Assembly: GCF_007744075.1 (NCBI RefSeq)
Contig: NZ_CP036266.1
Location: 3,705,748-3,769,747, forward strand
Reading direction: 5' to 3'
Length of the DNA stretch: 64,000 bases
Origin: Gimesia chilikensis
GTDB taxonomy: Bacteria; Planctomycetota; Planctomycetia; Planctomycetales; Planctomycetaceae
Shown: positions 46,451 through 56,556 of the stretch, one piece after another
Position numbering within the stretch: position 1 is the first letter of the stretch
How the letters are laid out: every line of letters begins with the position of its first letter
The notes under the pieces: generated by a model
The model's input: the letters and a program-made list of their open reading frames with translations, nothing else
Databases searched by the model: none
What the model was told of the DNA's origin: nothing
Program-made: the position numbers and the translations under genes

Positions 46451-47236
46451 ATGCAGACTCTTGAACAGACAGAACAGTTTCAGGAAGTGACGGTATCAAC
46501 CAATCTCAAGTGCCAGTCCTGTTTGAGCAAATTACAACCCTCCCTGGACCAGGCTCCCGAAATCCTTGAGTGGAAAGCCGATCTCACGAGCGCCGCAAAG
46601 ACGGTCACCGCGAAAGTCAGCGGAGCTCAGCCTGCCGAAAAACTGGTCGAAGTGGTCACGAACGCCGGCTATGAAGCAGCCATCGTAGAGAACTCCCAGC
46701 CCGGCCCGGAAATCCTGCAGAGTGAACCTGCGGCGGTCGCGGAAGAGAAATCGAAATTCAGCCTGGCAACCTACAAGCCGCTGCTGCTCGTCGTGTTCTA
46801 TGTGGCTGGTGCCGCCGCAATTTTAACTTCGATGCAAACTACAGGCGCGACGCTCGAAAACTTTATGCGTTACTTTATGGGCTGCTTCTTCCTGGGCTTC
46901 GCCTTCTTCAAAATGCTCGATGTCAGCAAATTTGCAGACGCTTTCGCGACCTACGACATCGTGGCCAGGCGATCGCGTCTCTACGCCGTGCTCTACCCCT
47001 TTCTGGAGTTCACGCTCGGCGTCGCCTTCATTCTGGGCGTCTTTCCGACCATCGTGAATCTCGTCACCGCCACTGTCATGGGCGTCGGCTTAATCGGAGT
47101 CCTGCAGGCAGTCCGCAAACGCCAGGCAATTCAATGTGCCTGCCTGGGAACGGTCTTCAATCTGCCGATGTCTGCAGTGACGATCATCGAAAACACAGCC
47201 ATGATCCTGATGGCCCTGTTCATGTTGTGGCCGTAG
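46451..47236 (+). CDS. HMA-domain protein fused to a MauE/DoxX-like membrane domain
   Basis: A 261-residue protein. Residues 10-80 form a heavy-metal-associated domain with CQSC (Cys21, Cys24) and the later segment EKLVEVVTNAGYEAA. The rest has about five membrane helices of the MauE/DoxX type, with QCACLG in one loop. A further membrane cysteine pair could relay the metal or redox equivalents. With the MerR-like gene upstream it probably handles mercury or copper across the membrane. The ATG at 46451 has GGAG at the right distance; the frame is open to 46346. Confidence 0.75.
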   Translation: MQTLEQTEQFQEVTVSTNLKCQSCLSKLQPSLDQAPEILEWKADLTSAAKTVTAKVSGAQPAEKLVEVVTNAGYEAAIVENSQPGPEILQSEPAAVAEEKSKFSLATYKPLLLVVFYVAGAAAILTSMQTTGATLENFMRYFMGCFFLGFAFFKMLDVSKFADAFATYDIVARRSRLYAVLYPFLEFTLGVAFILGVFPTIVNLVTATVMGVGLIGVLQAVRKRQAIQCACLGTVFNLPMSAVTIIENTAMILMALFMLWP

Positions 47237-47265
47237 AGTGAAGAGAGTGATGTGAAAGAAATACT

Positions 47266-48300
47266 CTACCCCACCTCAATCAGATAGCCACCCTCAACAA
47301 TCTGAGTCCCCGCTGCGGTTATCACCGCCGCCTTGGGGGGCTTGTCTTTCCGACCCTGAATCGCAAAGCAGCCCGCTTCGCCATTCTTATTGATCGCCAC
47401 GATCTTGTCGGTGAAGTTCACCTTCTCCGGACCGCCGTTGATCTTCACGATGCGGTGACACAGCGCTTCGCACGCTTCACGCGGGCTCTTTCCGGCCCGC
47501 ATCTGTTCCACGACGAAAAAGCTCCCGCAGGTCCGCAGAATCTCTTCACCCCGTCCCGTCGCACCCGCGGCTCCCACTTCGTTGTCCACATACAGACCCG
47601 CGCCAATAATCGGCGAATCCCCAATCCGGCCCGGCAGCTTCCCGAACAACCCCGAGGTCGTTGTGCAGCCGGCCAGATCCCCTTGGCTGTCCAGGGCCAG
47701 AATGTTGATCGTCCCGGTCGGCCGTTTCTCCAGTTCGTAATTACCGTCTTTCGGCGGGAACCAGTCGTCCTTGTCGCTCAGATTCTCTTTCCAGCGGAGC
47801 CACATCTTCCGCGATTTGTCCGTCAGCAGGTTCTCTTCCTTGAAGCCATGCGCCCGCGCAAACTTGCGGGCCCCCTCACCCACCAGGTGAATGTGATCGG
47901 TCCGCTCCATCACCAGTCGGGCCACCGAGGACGGCGTCTTAATCATCTCCAGCGCCGCCACCGAACCGCAGTTATGCGTCCGGCCATCCATGAAGCAGGC
48001 ATCGAGCTGCACCACCCCTTCCTCATTCGGCAAGCCGCCATAGCCCACCGACTGATCTTCGGGATCCAGTTCCGTTACCCGCGCAGATTCTTCCACCGCG
48101 TCGAGAATATCGCCCCCCTTTTCGAACACGTTCCACCCGGGACGCAGGACCTTCTCGGCCCACTCCTCACCCCGACTGCACAGGATCAAAGGTCGGCGGG
48201 GAGCGGGTCCCTCCTGCGCGCGTACCTTCAGGTTCGTAAACAGGGAAAGCGAAGCACCCAGCCCCGCTGCCGTCTTGATGAAATGTCTGCGATCTGTCAT
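47266..48300 (-). CDS. N4-(beta-N-acetylglucosaminyl)-L-asparaginase-type Ntn hydrolase, TAT-exported
   Basis: A 344-residue Ntn hydrolase of the asparaginase-2 family. A TAT-like leader (TDRRHFIKTAAGLGASLSLF) opens the protein, so it acts outside the cytoplasm. The autocatalytic nucleophile is Thr197 in PTGTINILALDSQGDLAG, followed by the glycine-rich GATGRGEEILRTCG. The family cleaves the N-glycan to asparagine bond, or isoaspartyl bonds. The ATG at 48300 is preferred; the frame continues to 48453 through a dispersed repeat (see 48358-48398), which is not likely to be coding. Confidence 0.82.
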   Translation of the reverse strand: MTDRRHFIKTAAGLGASLSLFTNLKVRAQEGPAPRRPLILCSRGEEWAEKVLRPGWNVFEKGGDILDAVEESARVTELDPEDQSVGYGGLPNEEGVVQLDACFMDGRTHNCGSVAALEMIKTPSSVARLVMERTDHIHLVGEGARKFARAHGFKEENLLTDKSRKMWLRWKENLSDKDDWFPPKDGNYELEKRPTGTINILALDSQGDLAGCTTTSGLFGKLPGRIGDSPIIGAGLYVDNEVGAAGATGRGEEILRTCGSFFVVEQMRAGKSPREACEALCHRIVKINGGPEKVNFTDKIVAINKNGEAGCFAIQGRKDKPPKAAVITAAGTQIVEGGYLIEVG

Positions 48301-48357
48301 GCCCCGATTATACGAAGCCACAGATTCAAAGATCAAACACTTCCTCGGCAGATCACC

Positions 48358-48398
48358 AACTTTCGTGTCGTTCGTGCTGACCGTGGTAGAAAACCCGT
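48358..48398 (+). repeat. Dispersed direct repeat, copy 1
   Basis: A 41-bp sequence starting AACTTTCGTGTCGTTCGTGC and ending AAACCCGT. It matches copy 2 at 49573-49613 at about 37 of 41 positions. The two copies bracket the pair of SUKH genes. Read in the other direction it holds ACCACGGTCAGCACGAACGA and ACACGAAAG, a pattern I recall from dispersed planctomycete repeats. Confidence 0.8.
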
Positions 48399-48424
48399 TA
48401 GGACGGGCCTTAAACAGATCACGC

Positions 48425-48967
48425 TCATTGTGTGAATTGATAGGGTTCATCAACCGTCGGGAGCTGATATTGATTGTACTGCCGTTTCAGTACCTTCAGC
48501 AGGAAATCAGTAAACGAATCTCCTTCCAGGTGGATAAACTCGTTCCCATCGAAAAACCAGTAAACGCAGTCCCAGTCATCGGCCGGACCTGCCGTTCTCC
48601 AGTTCAAATAATCTATTTCGAAAGCAGTACAGAACGGTAAAAGTCCTCCCGGTTCCGGAAACATAGTCCACGATCCGGCTGTCAATATGTTATACTCTTC
48701 GTTTACCTTCTGATAAAAACTGATAATGCCTTCAGGTCCACAAATCACCTCTTGCAAAGGTGAAGGAAAGAGCGATTTATCTCGCAAATTCCAGACATCA
48801 ATCCATTCACAAATCTGACCTGATCCATACTGGTCGATGAATTCCTTATAGTCAGCGGGAAGCGCACATCCCAGGTCTTTCTCAACCTCCTCCCACGACC
48901 GATCCAGTCCCTGCGGTTCAGCGGGCGGCGGAAGAAGTTCCATAATCTCGGTCAGTGATGTCGTCAT
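48425..48967 (-). CDS. SMI1/KNR4 (SUKH) family immunity-like protein
   Basis: A 180-residue SUKH-1 protein. Landmarks are the N-terminal LGCALPADYKEFIDQYGSGQI, the middle FPEPGGLLPFC and the conserved DYLNWRTAGPADDWDCVYW. SUKH proteins neutralise nuclease or other toxins in bacterial contact-dependent or polymorphic toxin systems. It lies 34 bp after its paralogue on the same strand. No toxin gene is visible nearby, so this is an orphan immunity gene. Confidence 0.85.
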   Translation of the reverse strand: MTTSLTEIMELLPPPAEPQGLDRSWEEVEKDLGCALPADYKEFIDQYGSGQICEWIDVWNLRDKSLFPSPLQEVICGPEGIISFYQKVNEEYNILTAGSWTMFPEPGGLLPFCTAFEIDYLNWRTAGPADDWDCVYWFFDGNEFIHLEGDSFTDFLLKVLKRQYNQYQLPTVDEPYQFTQ

Positions 48968-49001
48968 TTCCAGCGTTACCTGTCAGTAGAAGAATCAGAA
49001 T

Positions 49002-49535
49002 TCAGGGACGATATGTGATTGGCGGCGAAAACGAATCGACATTACAGAACGCATTTCCGAACGGGTTTTCCTGTTGCACCAGCCTGCACAGACACGCCAC
49101 CATCCCCACACTCTCTGCACAAATCAGTTGGCCAGATCCACAGTCATAAGCCACCACACTCCAGTCGTCCGGTGCACCTGCGGTCCGCCAGTTGAGATAG
49201 TTTCCATCGTCCGTACTGGCAAAGGGAATCAGGCCACCCGGCTCCGGGTAAGCCACGAAATCAATCTCGTACCCCGCTGCCTGATCGTACTCATACTCAG
49301 CCGTAATCTGCTGAATGATCTCTTTCGGATCTTGCTCAGCAGGCAGGGTGAGATAATTCCAGATGTGCAGAAACGACTGCAACGAACCGGAACCATAATC
49401 GGCAATGAACCGCTTGTAGTCACCCGGAAATTCAATCCCCAGCTGTGCTTCAATCGCCCGCCAGTCGCCATCCGGACAGACAGGCTCTTCAGGCGGCGGA
49501 ACCAGTTGCTTGAGTATTTCTAATTCCCCGGCCAT
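49002..49535 (-). CDS. SMI1/KNR4 (SUKH) family immunity-like protein, paralogue
   Basis: A 177-residue SUKH protein clearly related to the next gene downstream. Shared phrases are LPxDYKxFIxxYGSG, YPEPGGLIPFAS and NYLNWRTAGAPDDWSVVAYD. The two were probably made by tandem duplication. Both are bracketed by one copy each of a 41-bp dispersed repeat. Start at the ATG at 49535. Confidence 0.85.
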   Translation of the reverse strand: MAGELEILKQLVPPPEEPVCPDGDWRAIEAQLGIEFPGDYKRFIADYGSGSLQSFLHIWNYLTLPAEQDPKEIIQQITAEYEYDQAAGYEIDFVAYPEPGGLIPFASTDDGNYLNWRTAGAPDDWSVVAYDCGSGQLICAESVGMVACLCRLVQQENPFGNAFCNVDSFSPPITYRP

Positions 49536-49572
49536 CCTGCTGGCTCCACTCTGAATGAAATAAGCCGATCGA

Positions 49573-49613
49573 AACTTTCGTGTCGTTCGTGCTTTTCGTG
49601 GTAGAAAATCCGT
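49573..49613 (+). repeat. Dispersed direct repeat, copy 2
   Basis: AACTTTCGTGTCGTTCGTGC followed by a short variable part and AAATCCGT, 41 bp. It is in the same orientation as copy 1 at 48358-48398. It lies between the glmM stop and the first SUKH gene. The only changes are three adjacent bases in the middle and one near the end. Confidence 0.8.
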
Positions 49614-49624
49614 GGTGAATAAAC

Positions 49625-50974
49625 TTAAGCCACAGCCGAACCCACGATCTCCATCGCCGCTTCACACAACTGCTGTGCTTCGTCATTTTGTGGTGCTTCC
49701 GCGATGACCCGGATGATCGGCTCCGTGTTGCTCGCTCGCACCTGCACCCAGCGGTCGTCCCAGTCCAGACGCAGGCCATCGCCCGACGAGGCCGTTGCCG
49801 AGTCGAAATGTTTCTCCAGCGCCGCACATGCCTCGGCTACTTTTTCACGCGGACAGGTGATTTTGTTCTTCACAATGCTGTATTGCGGCAGCGAATCGGC
49901 CCAGGCGGACAGCGTCTGTTTCGATGCCGTCAGCCCCGCCAGCACATACGCCATGCTCACATAGCTGTCCCGCACATAACCGACTTTGGGATCGATCACC
50001 CCGCCGTTCCCTTCGCCGCCGATGATCGCCTTTTCCTGCTTCATCTTCGCACAGACATGCGCTTCGCCCACATAGGAACGGAAGAAAGGACAATCGTACT
50101 TCGCTGCAATATCCGCCGTCACCCGGCTGGTGGAACCATTCACCACAATCGGTCCGGGAGTCCGTGCCAGTACGTAGTCTGCTCCCAGGGCCAGCGTCAG
50201 CTCTTCGCCGATGTACCGTCCCGTCTCATCCACGATCGCCAGTCGATCTGCATCGGGATCCTGCGCAAAACCGGCATCCGCGCCCTGCTTGACCACTTCT
50301 TCACACAGTGAGGTCAGGTTCTCCTTCAGCGGCTCGGGAGTGTGGGCGAAATTGCCGTCCGGCGTACCACCCAGCACAATCACTTCACAACCCAGCGCTT
50401 CCAGCAGTTGTGGCGTCGCCACACCACCCGAACCATGATTACAGTCCAGCACCACTTTGAACTTCCGCTGCTGAATTGCCGCCTGGTCAATCAACGCCAG
50501 CACCCGTTCGATATGGGGACCTGCAGCATGCTCGTACCGCTCCACCTCTCCCAACTGATCCCAGGAGACAAAGTTGAACTTCTCATTGTTGAGTACATCC
50601 AGCAGCCGCTCTCCCTGCTCCTGGTTGTAAACCGAACCTTTAGGCGAGAACGGCTTGAGTCCGTTCCAGGGGATCGGATTATGGCTTGCCGTGATCTGGA
50701 TTCCCCCGGCGGCCTTCAGATGTGTCACCAGCACGCCGCAGGTCGGCGTCGTCGCGATGTCGGCGTCAATCACCTTGCAACCCGTCGCCAGCAGACCGGA
50801 AATGACCGCATGCCGCACCATCCGCCCACTGCCTCGTCCATCGCGCGAGAGTACCACGGTTCCCTGGTCGGCAATCGTTCCCACCGCGGCGGCAAAGCGG
50901 GTCAGATAATCGGGAGTCAAACCGTTCCCCACGACACCCCGTAAACCAGAAATACTCAGAATCCGTTCCGACAT
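49625..50974 (-). CDS. glmM: Phosphoglucosamine mutase / phosphomannomutase family enzyme
   Basis: A 449-residue alpha-D-phosphohexomutase. The phosphoserine loop is QITASHNPIPWNG (Ser97), the metal loop is QDPDADRLAIVD, and the sugar-binding loop is GGEGNGGVIDP. The phosphate loop near the C-terminus is RASNTEPIIRV. Length and loops fit GlmM (glucosamine-6-P to glucosamine-1-P), needed for peptidoglycan and lipid A precursors, or a PMM/PGM relative; the choice cannot be settled from sequence alone. Confidence 0.85.
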   Translation of the reverse strand: MSERILSISGLRGVVGNGLTPDYLTRFAAAVGTIADQGTVVLSRDGRGSGRMVRHAVISGLLATGCKVIDADIATTPTCGVLVTHLKAAGGIQITASHNPIPWNGLKPFSPKGSVYNQEQGERLLDVLNNEKFNFVSWDQLGEVERYEHAAGPHIERVLALIDQAAIQQRKFKVVLDCNHGSGGVATPQLLEALGCEVIVLGGTPDGNFAHTPEPLKENLTSLCEEVVKQGADAGFAQDPDADRLAIVDETGRYIGEELTLALGADYVLARTPGPIVVNGSTSRVTADIAAKYDCPFFRSYVGEAHVCAKMKQEKAIIGGEGNGGVIDPKVGYVRDSYVSMAYVLAGLTASKQTLSAWADSLPQYSIVKNKITCPREKVAEACAALEKHFDSATASSGDGLRLDWDDRWVQVRASNTEPIIRVIAEAPQNDEAQQLCEAAMEIVGSAVA

Positions 50975-51101
50975 AATCAGCCCCTGCTGTTAAAAATCGA
51001 TGTGCTGTCAACGAGAAGAGAAGACGTCCATTCCGTAGCGCAAACCATAGTGGACTCTGACCGAATTGACAATCCCGACTCCCCCGGAAATCAGGCTGAA
51101 A

Positions 51102-51779
51102 TCAGTCCTGTGACTCGGGATCCAGCCAGATTGCCGCCTCACGCTGACAGGCGATCACCCGCTCTTGTGTCAGGGCCAGCAGATCTTTCTCAGCCCCCCG
51201 CGCACAGTACTCCTTGACCGTCGCCGCCGGGATCGGCTCACCATAGACCACGCGTACCGCCCGCGGATGCAGAAACCATGCCCCCCGCGGCAGGGCCTGG
51301 TAGGCCCCCGCTATCCCAATCGGATAAATGGCGGCATCGGTCCGCTTCAGCAGTGCCAGAAACCCCGGCTTGAAACGCTGGACCTCGCCGTCCTCGGAAC
51401 GGGTCCCCTCGGGGAAGATCCCCACCAGGTTTCCGTTTTCGATATTCTCAATCGCAGCCCGAAAACTGGTCGAACTCGCCGACCGGCGGCTGATGGGTAT
51501 CACATACGTGTAGCGCAGGAAGGGGCCCAATAGCGGAATCCGAAACAGGGAATCCCGCGCCATGAAGCTGATCGGTCGACTCAAGGGCAGACCGATCAGC
51601 AGCGGATCGAGAAAACTCTGGTGATTACTGACCAGCACCCCGCCCCCCTGGGCAGGCAGACGCTCTTCATGGCGCGCCCGGTACCGCAGCCAGATTCCAA
51701 AGATCACCTGGAGAATCCATTGCAGCACCAGCCAGATCAGCATCCTGCGGTGGGGAGGAACTCGTTTTTCTTCAGCCAA
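51102..51779 (-). CDS. plsC: 1-acyl-sn-glycerol-3-phosphate acyltransferase (PlsC family)
   Basis: A 225-residue membrane-associated acyltransferase that adds the second fatty acid in phospholipid synthesis. The catalytic motif NHQSFLDP (residues 52-59) and the FPEGTRSEDGE motif are both present, with one N-terminal membrane helix. The frame starts with TTG at 51779, 12 bp after the upstream sialidase-like stop, with GAGAGG about 8 nt before it. The first ATG is at 51743. It is likely co-transcribed with the sialidase-like gene. Confidence 0.85.
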   Translation of the reverse strand: MAEEKRVPPHRRMLIWLVLQWILQVIFGIWLRYRARHEERLPAQGGGVLVSNHQSFLDPLLIGLPLSRPISFMARDSLFRIPLLGPFLRYTYVIPISRRSASSTSFRAAIENIENGNLVGIFPEGTRSEDGEVQRFKPGFLALLKRTDAAIYPIGIAGAYQALPRGAWFLHPRAVRVVYGEPIPAATVKEYCARGAEKDLLALTQERVIACQREAAIWLDPESQD

Positions 51780-51791
51780 CGCTCACGCCTC

Positions 51792-52868
51792 TCAGTCGAT
51801 CGCTTTGAGTTTGAGCTGGCTGGGGTCCAGCACCACATGCTTGACCAGATCCCGCTTCCAGGTGTAGGTGATGTGCACCTTCCCGTCGTCGGTCTGAATC
51901 ACAGCCGGGTAGGAGTATTCCCCCTTCTGATCTTCCAGCACCAGGGCCGTCGACCAGTGTTTGCCGTCTTCCGAAACCGCGACATGCAGCGGGCTGCGGC
52001 CTTTCTTCGTCGGGTTATAAACCAGCAGCGCGCGGCCATCTTTCAGGGTAACCGCGTCGGTGCCGCTGTTCGGGTTGGGCAGAGAGGTCATCGTGACTTC
52101 ACCCCACGAACGGCCATTGTCGTCCGACCAGGCTTCAACGATTTTCCCCTGACGGCTCCGGCAGAGAATCTGCAGTTTGTCGCCATATTTGAGGACAGAA
52201 GGCTGAATCGCACCGATTTTGTGCCCGTCGTTCAACGGACCGGTCCGGTGCCAGGTCTTCCCGAGATCGGGAGTCCACTCCATCTGCAGCTGCCAGCCGT
52301 TGTGTTCGGTACTCGCGGGACAGAGCAAAGTGCCGTCGGCCAGCAGGAACGGTTTGTTTTTGACAGGACCGACAAAGCCGTCGGGCAGCCGTTTCGCAGG
52401 CCCCCAGGTTTTGCCGTTATCGTGGGAAACTTTCAGCATGCCCCACCATTCACTCGGATTGGGACCGACCTTATAGAACAGCAGCAGCGTGCCCGGTTTT
52501 GTCTGAAACAGCACCGGATTCCAGCAGGGATACCGCTTCGAGTCACTCTCGACGCCATCCGCGACACTTACGGGAGCGGTCCAGCCATCACCCTCGTTGC
52601 GGCACACCCAGATCTCTACATCGGGGTTTTTCTCATGCGTACCGCCGAAGAAAGCACACACCAGGCCTTTGGGCGTCTCCACAATCGTCGAGGCATGGCA
52701 GGAAGGGAACGACGCGTCGGTATACACGAACTCCTGTTTCACCAGGCCGGGCTGGTCGGCGGTGGTGTTTTCGGGTGGGTTGGCGTGGGTGGATGCGGTC
52801 ATGCCGAAACAGACGAGAAACAGAGGCAACACGTTGCGGAATACGTTCACAGGTCGTAACTCTCTCAT
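51792..52868 (-). CDS. Secreted exo-sialidase-like BNR-repeat protein
   Basis: A 358-residue protein with a signal peptide ending near THA, when started at the ATG at 52868 (the frame opens at 52889). Asp boxes are SHDNGKTWGP, TPDLGKTWHR and SDDNGRSWGE; a further propeller phrase is YNPTKKGRSPLHVAVSEDGK. It belongs to the sialidase/neuraminidase superfamily of six-bladed propellers. Its own specificity is not known. Confidence 0.85.
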   Translation of the reverse strand: MRELRPVNVFRNVLPLFLVCFGMTASTHANPPENTTADQPGLVKQEFVYTDASFPSCHASTIVETPKGLVCAFFGGTHEKNPDVEIWVCRNEGDGWTAPVSVADGVESDSKRYPCWNPVLFQTKPGTLLLFYKVGPNPSEWWGMLKVSHDNGKTWGPAKRLPDGFVGPVKNKPFLLADGTLLCPASTEHNGWQLQMEWTPDLGKTWHRTGPLNDGHKIGAIQPSVLKYGDKLQILCRSRQGKIVEAWSDDNGRSWGEVTMTSLPNPNSGTDAVTLKDGRALLVYNPTKKGRSPLHVAVSEDGKHWSTALVLEDQKGEYSYPAVIQTDDGKVHITYTWKRDLVKHVVLDPSQLKLKAID

Positions 52869-52889
52869 AAGTCGTACTTTCTTCACCAC

Positions 52890-54578
<1,689 letters not shown>

Positions 54579-54773
54579 TCCCCGGCACGTTTCAGCCAAC
54601 GAGACAATCTCAGGAACCGGCGCGGGATTTCCCCCCGGTTCCTGATTTTTCAAACAACTTTTATCGAGGTTTTCAAGCAGAGCGGACGATAATTCTTATT
54701 ATCGACCACCAGAACGCCCGCCGCATCTCTTGTCGACGGCCAGAGCGTTCATTAAAATGCCGACAATTCATTC

Positions 54774-54846
<73 letters not shown>

Positions 54847-54854
54847 CTTCAAAA

Positions 54855-54886
54855 GCCGTAACTCACACCGAGTTACGGCTTTTTTG
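54855..54886 (+). terminator. Intrinsic terminator of tRNA-Lys
   Basis: GCCGTAACTC (54855-54864) pairs perfectly with GAGTTACGGC (54870-54879) across a 5-nt loop, followed by seven Ts. It begins 8 bp after the tRNA. Confidence 0.92.
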
Positions 54887-55097
54887 TTTGTTAAAGGAAT
54901 GAGATGTCATTTCTCGTCCGCGAAAACCAACCATCTCTCGACCGGACTTGTGACATAGCTGAAAATAGCTTTGTCCAGGCTTCAGCAACTGTGGTGATTC
55001 GACGAGATTCCGCATCCATACTGGTTTCATGCCGGTACGAGCCATAAACTCATTCAGCGTGTAACTGAAATCAATGGTGATTTCTTCGCAAACTGAC

Positions 55098-55760
55098 TTA
55101 TGGCACTCTTTTCCGCAGGAATTTTTCCCAGCCATCGGGCAAACAGGACTTCAAGACCAACTTTCTCTTTGTCGTGTCCCGTGTTTTATCAGTTCTGATT
55201 GTTTCATCTTCAATCATTGTCAGGAGTGTTTCTTGGCTGATAGGGACTCCATCAACTGCAAAGATTTCACGAAGCACTTTGCATGGTATTGGTCCAGAAT
55301 ACAAATCCGGTTCATTGAGTGTCTTCTGGACTTCCGCACGCCCCTGCTCACTGGCGATCGAAAACAGGTGGTTGCTCAACCTATGGCTGGTTTTCCAGAC
55401 CTGATCCAAAAGATACTGATATTCATTAGCCGATCGCTTGGATCTATAGTCAGTGGGGCCACCACCGATTGACCTGACGTTGATCGTTTCCGCATGTAGC
55501 GCGTGAAGCAGTTCTACTATAAACTGAGGGTCGATATTGGTCTTTGTATCACAATATGCAATTATCGCACTAGCCGGTATCTCGACATCAATGATAAAGA
55601 TTTCGTCGCGTTTACTGATACGACCGTCAATCGCATCGAATACCAATTCGCGTAGAGTCAAGAAAGTATCTGAGGCAATCAGAAAAAGCTTCTCTGGGGG
55701 GGCATTGTAGATTTCGTCCCACTCTGCCTGGTCTTCCTTTGATTTGTCCCAGATTTCCAT
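55098..55760 (-). CDS. Hypothetical protein in the accessory region
   Basis: A 220-residue soluble protein with no recognised family. GGGAGGGCGAG upstream makes a good ribosome binding site for the ATG at 55760. The sequence has a mixed alpha/beta profile, with a cluster RSIGGGPTDYRSKRSANEYQ and a basic C-terminus. A second short frame (54863-55135) overlaps its end by 38 bp and reads on through the tRNA-Lys terminator; it is not believed to be a separate gene. Confidence 0.55.
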   Translation of the reverse strand: MEIWDKSKEDQAEWDEIYNAPPEKLFLIASDTFLTLRELVFDAIDGRISKRDEIFIIDVEIPASAIIAYCDTKTNIDPQFIVELLHALHAETINVRSIGGGPTDYRSKRSANEYQYLLDQVWKTSHRLSNHLFSIASEQGRAEVQKTLNEPDLYSGPIPCKVLREIFAVDGVPISQETLLTMIEDETIRTDKTRDTTKRKLVLKSCLPDGWEKFLRKRVP

Positions 55761-56103
55761 AGTCTCGCCCTCCCGAGTGAATCCAAAAGTTAAACGGGGA
55801 AACTGGATGGATGGTCCGGTTTTCGATGATTAGTCTATTCCCGTTTGTATCGTTTCAGGTGGAGAATAAAGGGGTCAGCGACTGTTCGGGTTGAAAACGA
55901 TGCGGCTCTGCGATCCAGCTGACCCACGGTGTCTATCAGCACCAAGGACTCGACGATCTACAAAGTCGCAGCTCATCCCTGATGGCCATCAGGGATGAGC
56001 TCTTATCAATATAACCAGCCACATCAACTCTGTAAGTCTGGTTTAACAGTGCTCGTATCCGAGATACTAGGACTCTTGATAAAGAGACCTGACCTCTTTG
56101 TCT
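55761..56103. other. Gene-free stretch with palindrome
   Basis: About 340 bp without a gene. It contains the 32-bp palindrome and probably the degraded 3' part of the SUKH pseudogene. The base composition is more AT-rich than the window as a whole. Confidence 0.4.
55970..56001. repeat. Perfect 32-bp palindrome without loop
   Basis: AGCTCATCCCTGATGG is followed directly by its exact reverse complement. It lies in a gene-free stretch between the hypothetical gene at 55098-55760 and the SUKH pseudogene. It could be a palindromic mobile repeat, a protein-binding site or a strong hairpin. No T-run follows. Confidence 0.7.
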
Positions 56104-56399
56104 TTCCGGGAAAACCTCAGGATAGCGTTCTGGAAACTCTAAGTTTCCCTCCCTGGCATAGCCAAGAAATTCTTCTACACTTGAAGCTCAGAGTCTGTGA
56201 TAAGATCAAATATTTGTAAACTGAAGCTGCCATTTACTGTGAAATAACCGACTCCAAAATAGCTTATAAAGTCAACATAATCCTGCGGCAAATCAATGCG
56301 CTTTCCCAGCTTTGAATTTAACACTTTCCTAAGCAACAAGTCAGCTTGTGTTGAGGAAGGAAATAATCGCTTCAAATCAGTCATCACGTTATTTGGCAT
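56104..56399 (-). pseudogene. SUKH-family pseudogene (frameshifted and truncated)
   Basis: The first 74 codons (56399 down to a stop at 56175) read like an SMI1/KNR4 protein: LPQDYVDFISYFGVGYF matches the SUKH pattern LPxDYxxFIxxYGxG. Across that stop, a shift of frame restores similarity: EEFLGYAREGNLEFPERYPE then VFPE at about 56104, where intact relatives have a YPE/FPEPGG phrase. One missing base near 56177 explains the break. Beyond VFPE the similarity is lost. It is a third SUKH copy in the region, now decayed. Confidence 0.6.
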
Positions 56400-56556
56400 T
56401 TAGATATGACACTTTTATATCTTAGGTTTTTGATTGCATTTTATTTCAACTCAAAACCTGTATGTTGGGATAAATAGCCTTTGTGTCTAACCTGCCCCAG
56501 ACGGCTGATTTGTTATTCTGCTATGAATGTAATAACGAAGAACTAATTGATAAAAA

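Noticed and set aside
51621-52859. A 412-codon plus-strand frame over the plsC and sialidase-like genes
   Set aside because: It is antisense to two genes with clear motifs; its product is low in helical or domain signals.
54863-55135. A 90-codon minus-strand frame next to tRNA-Lys
   Set aside because: It reads through the tRNA-Lys terminator hairpin and overlaps another gene end by 38 bp; most likely chance.
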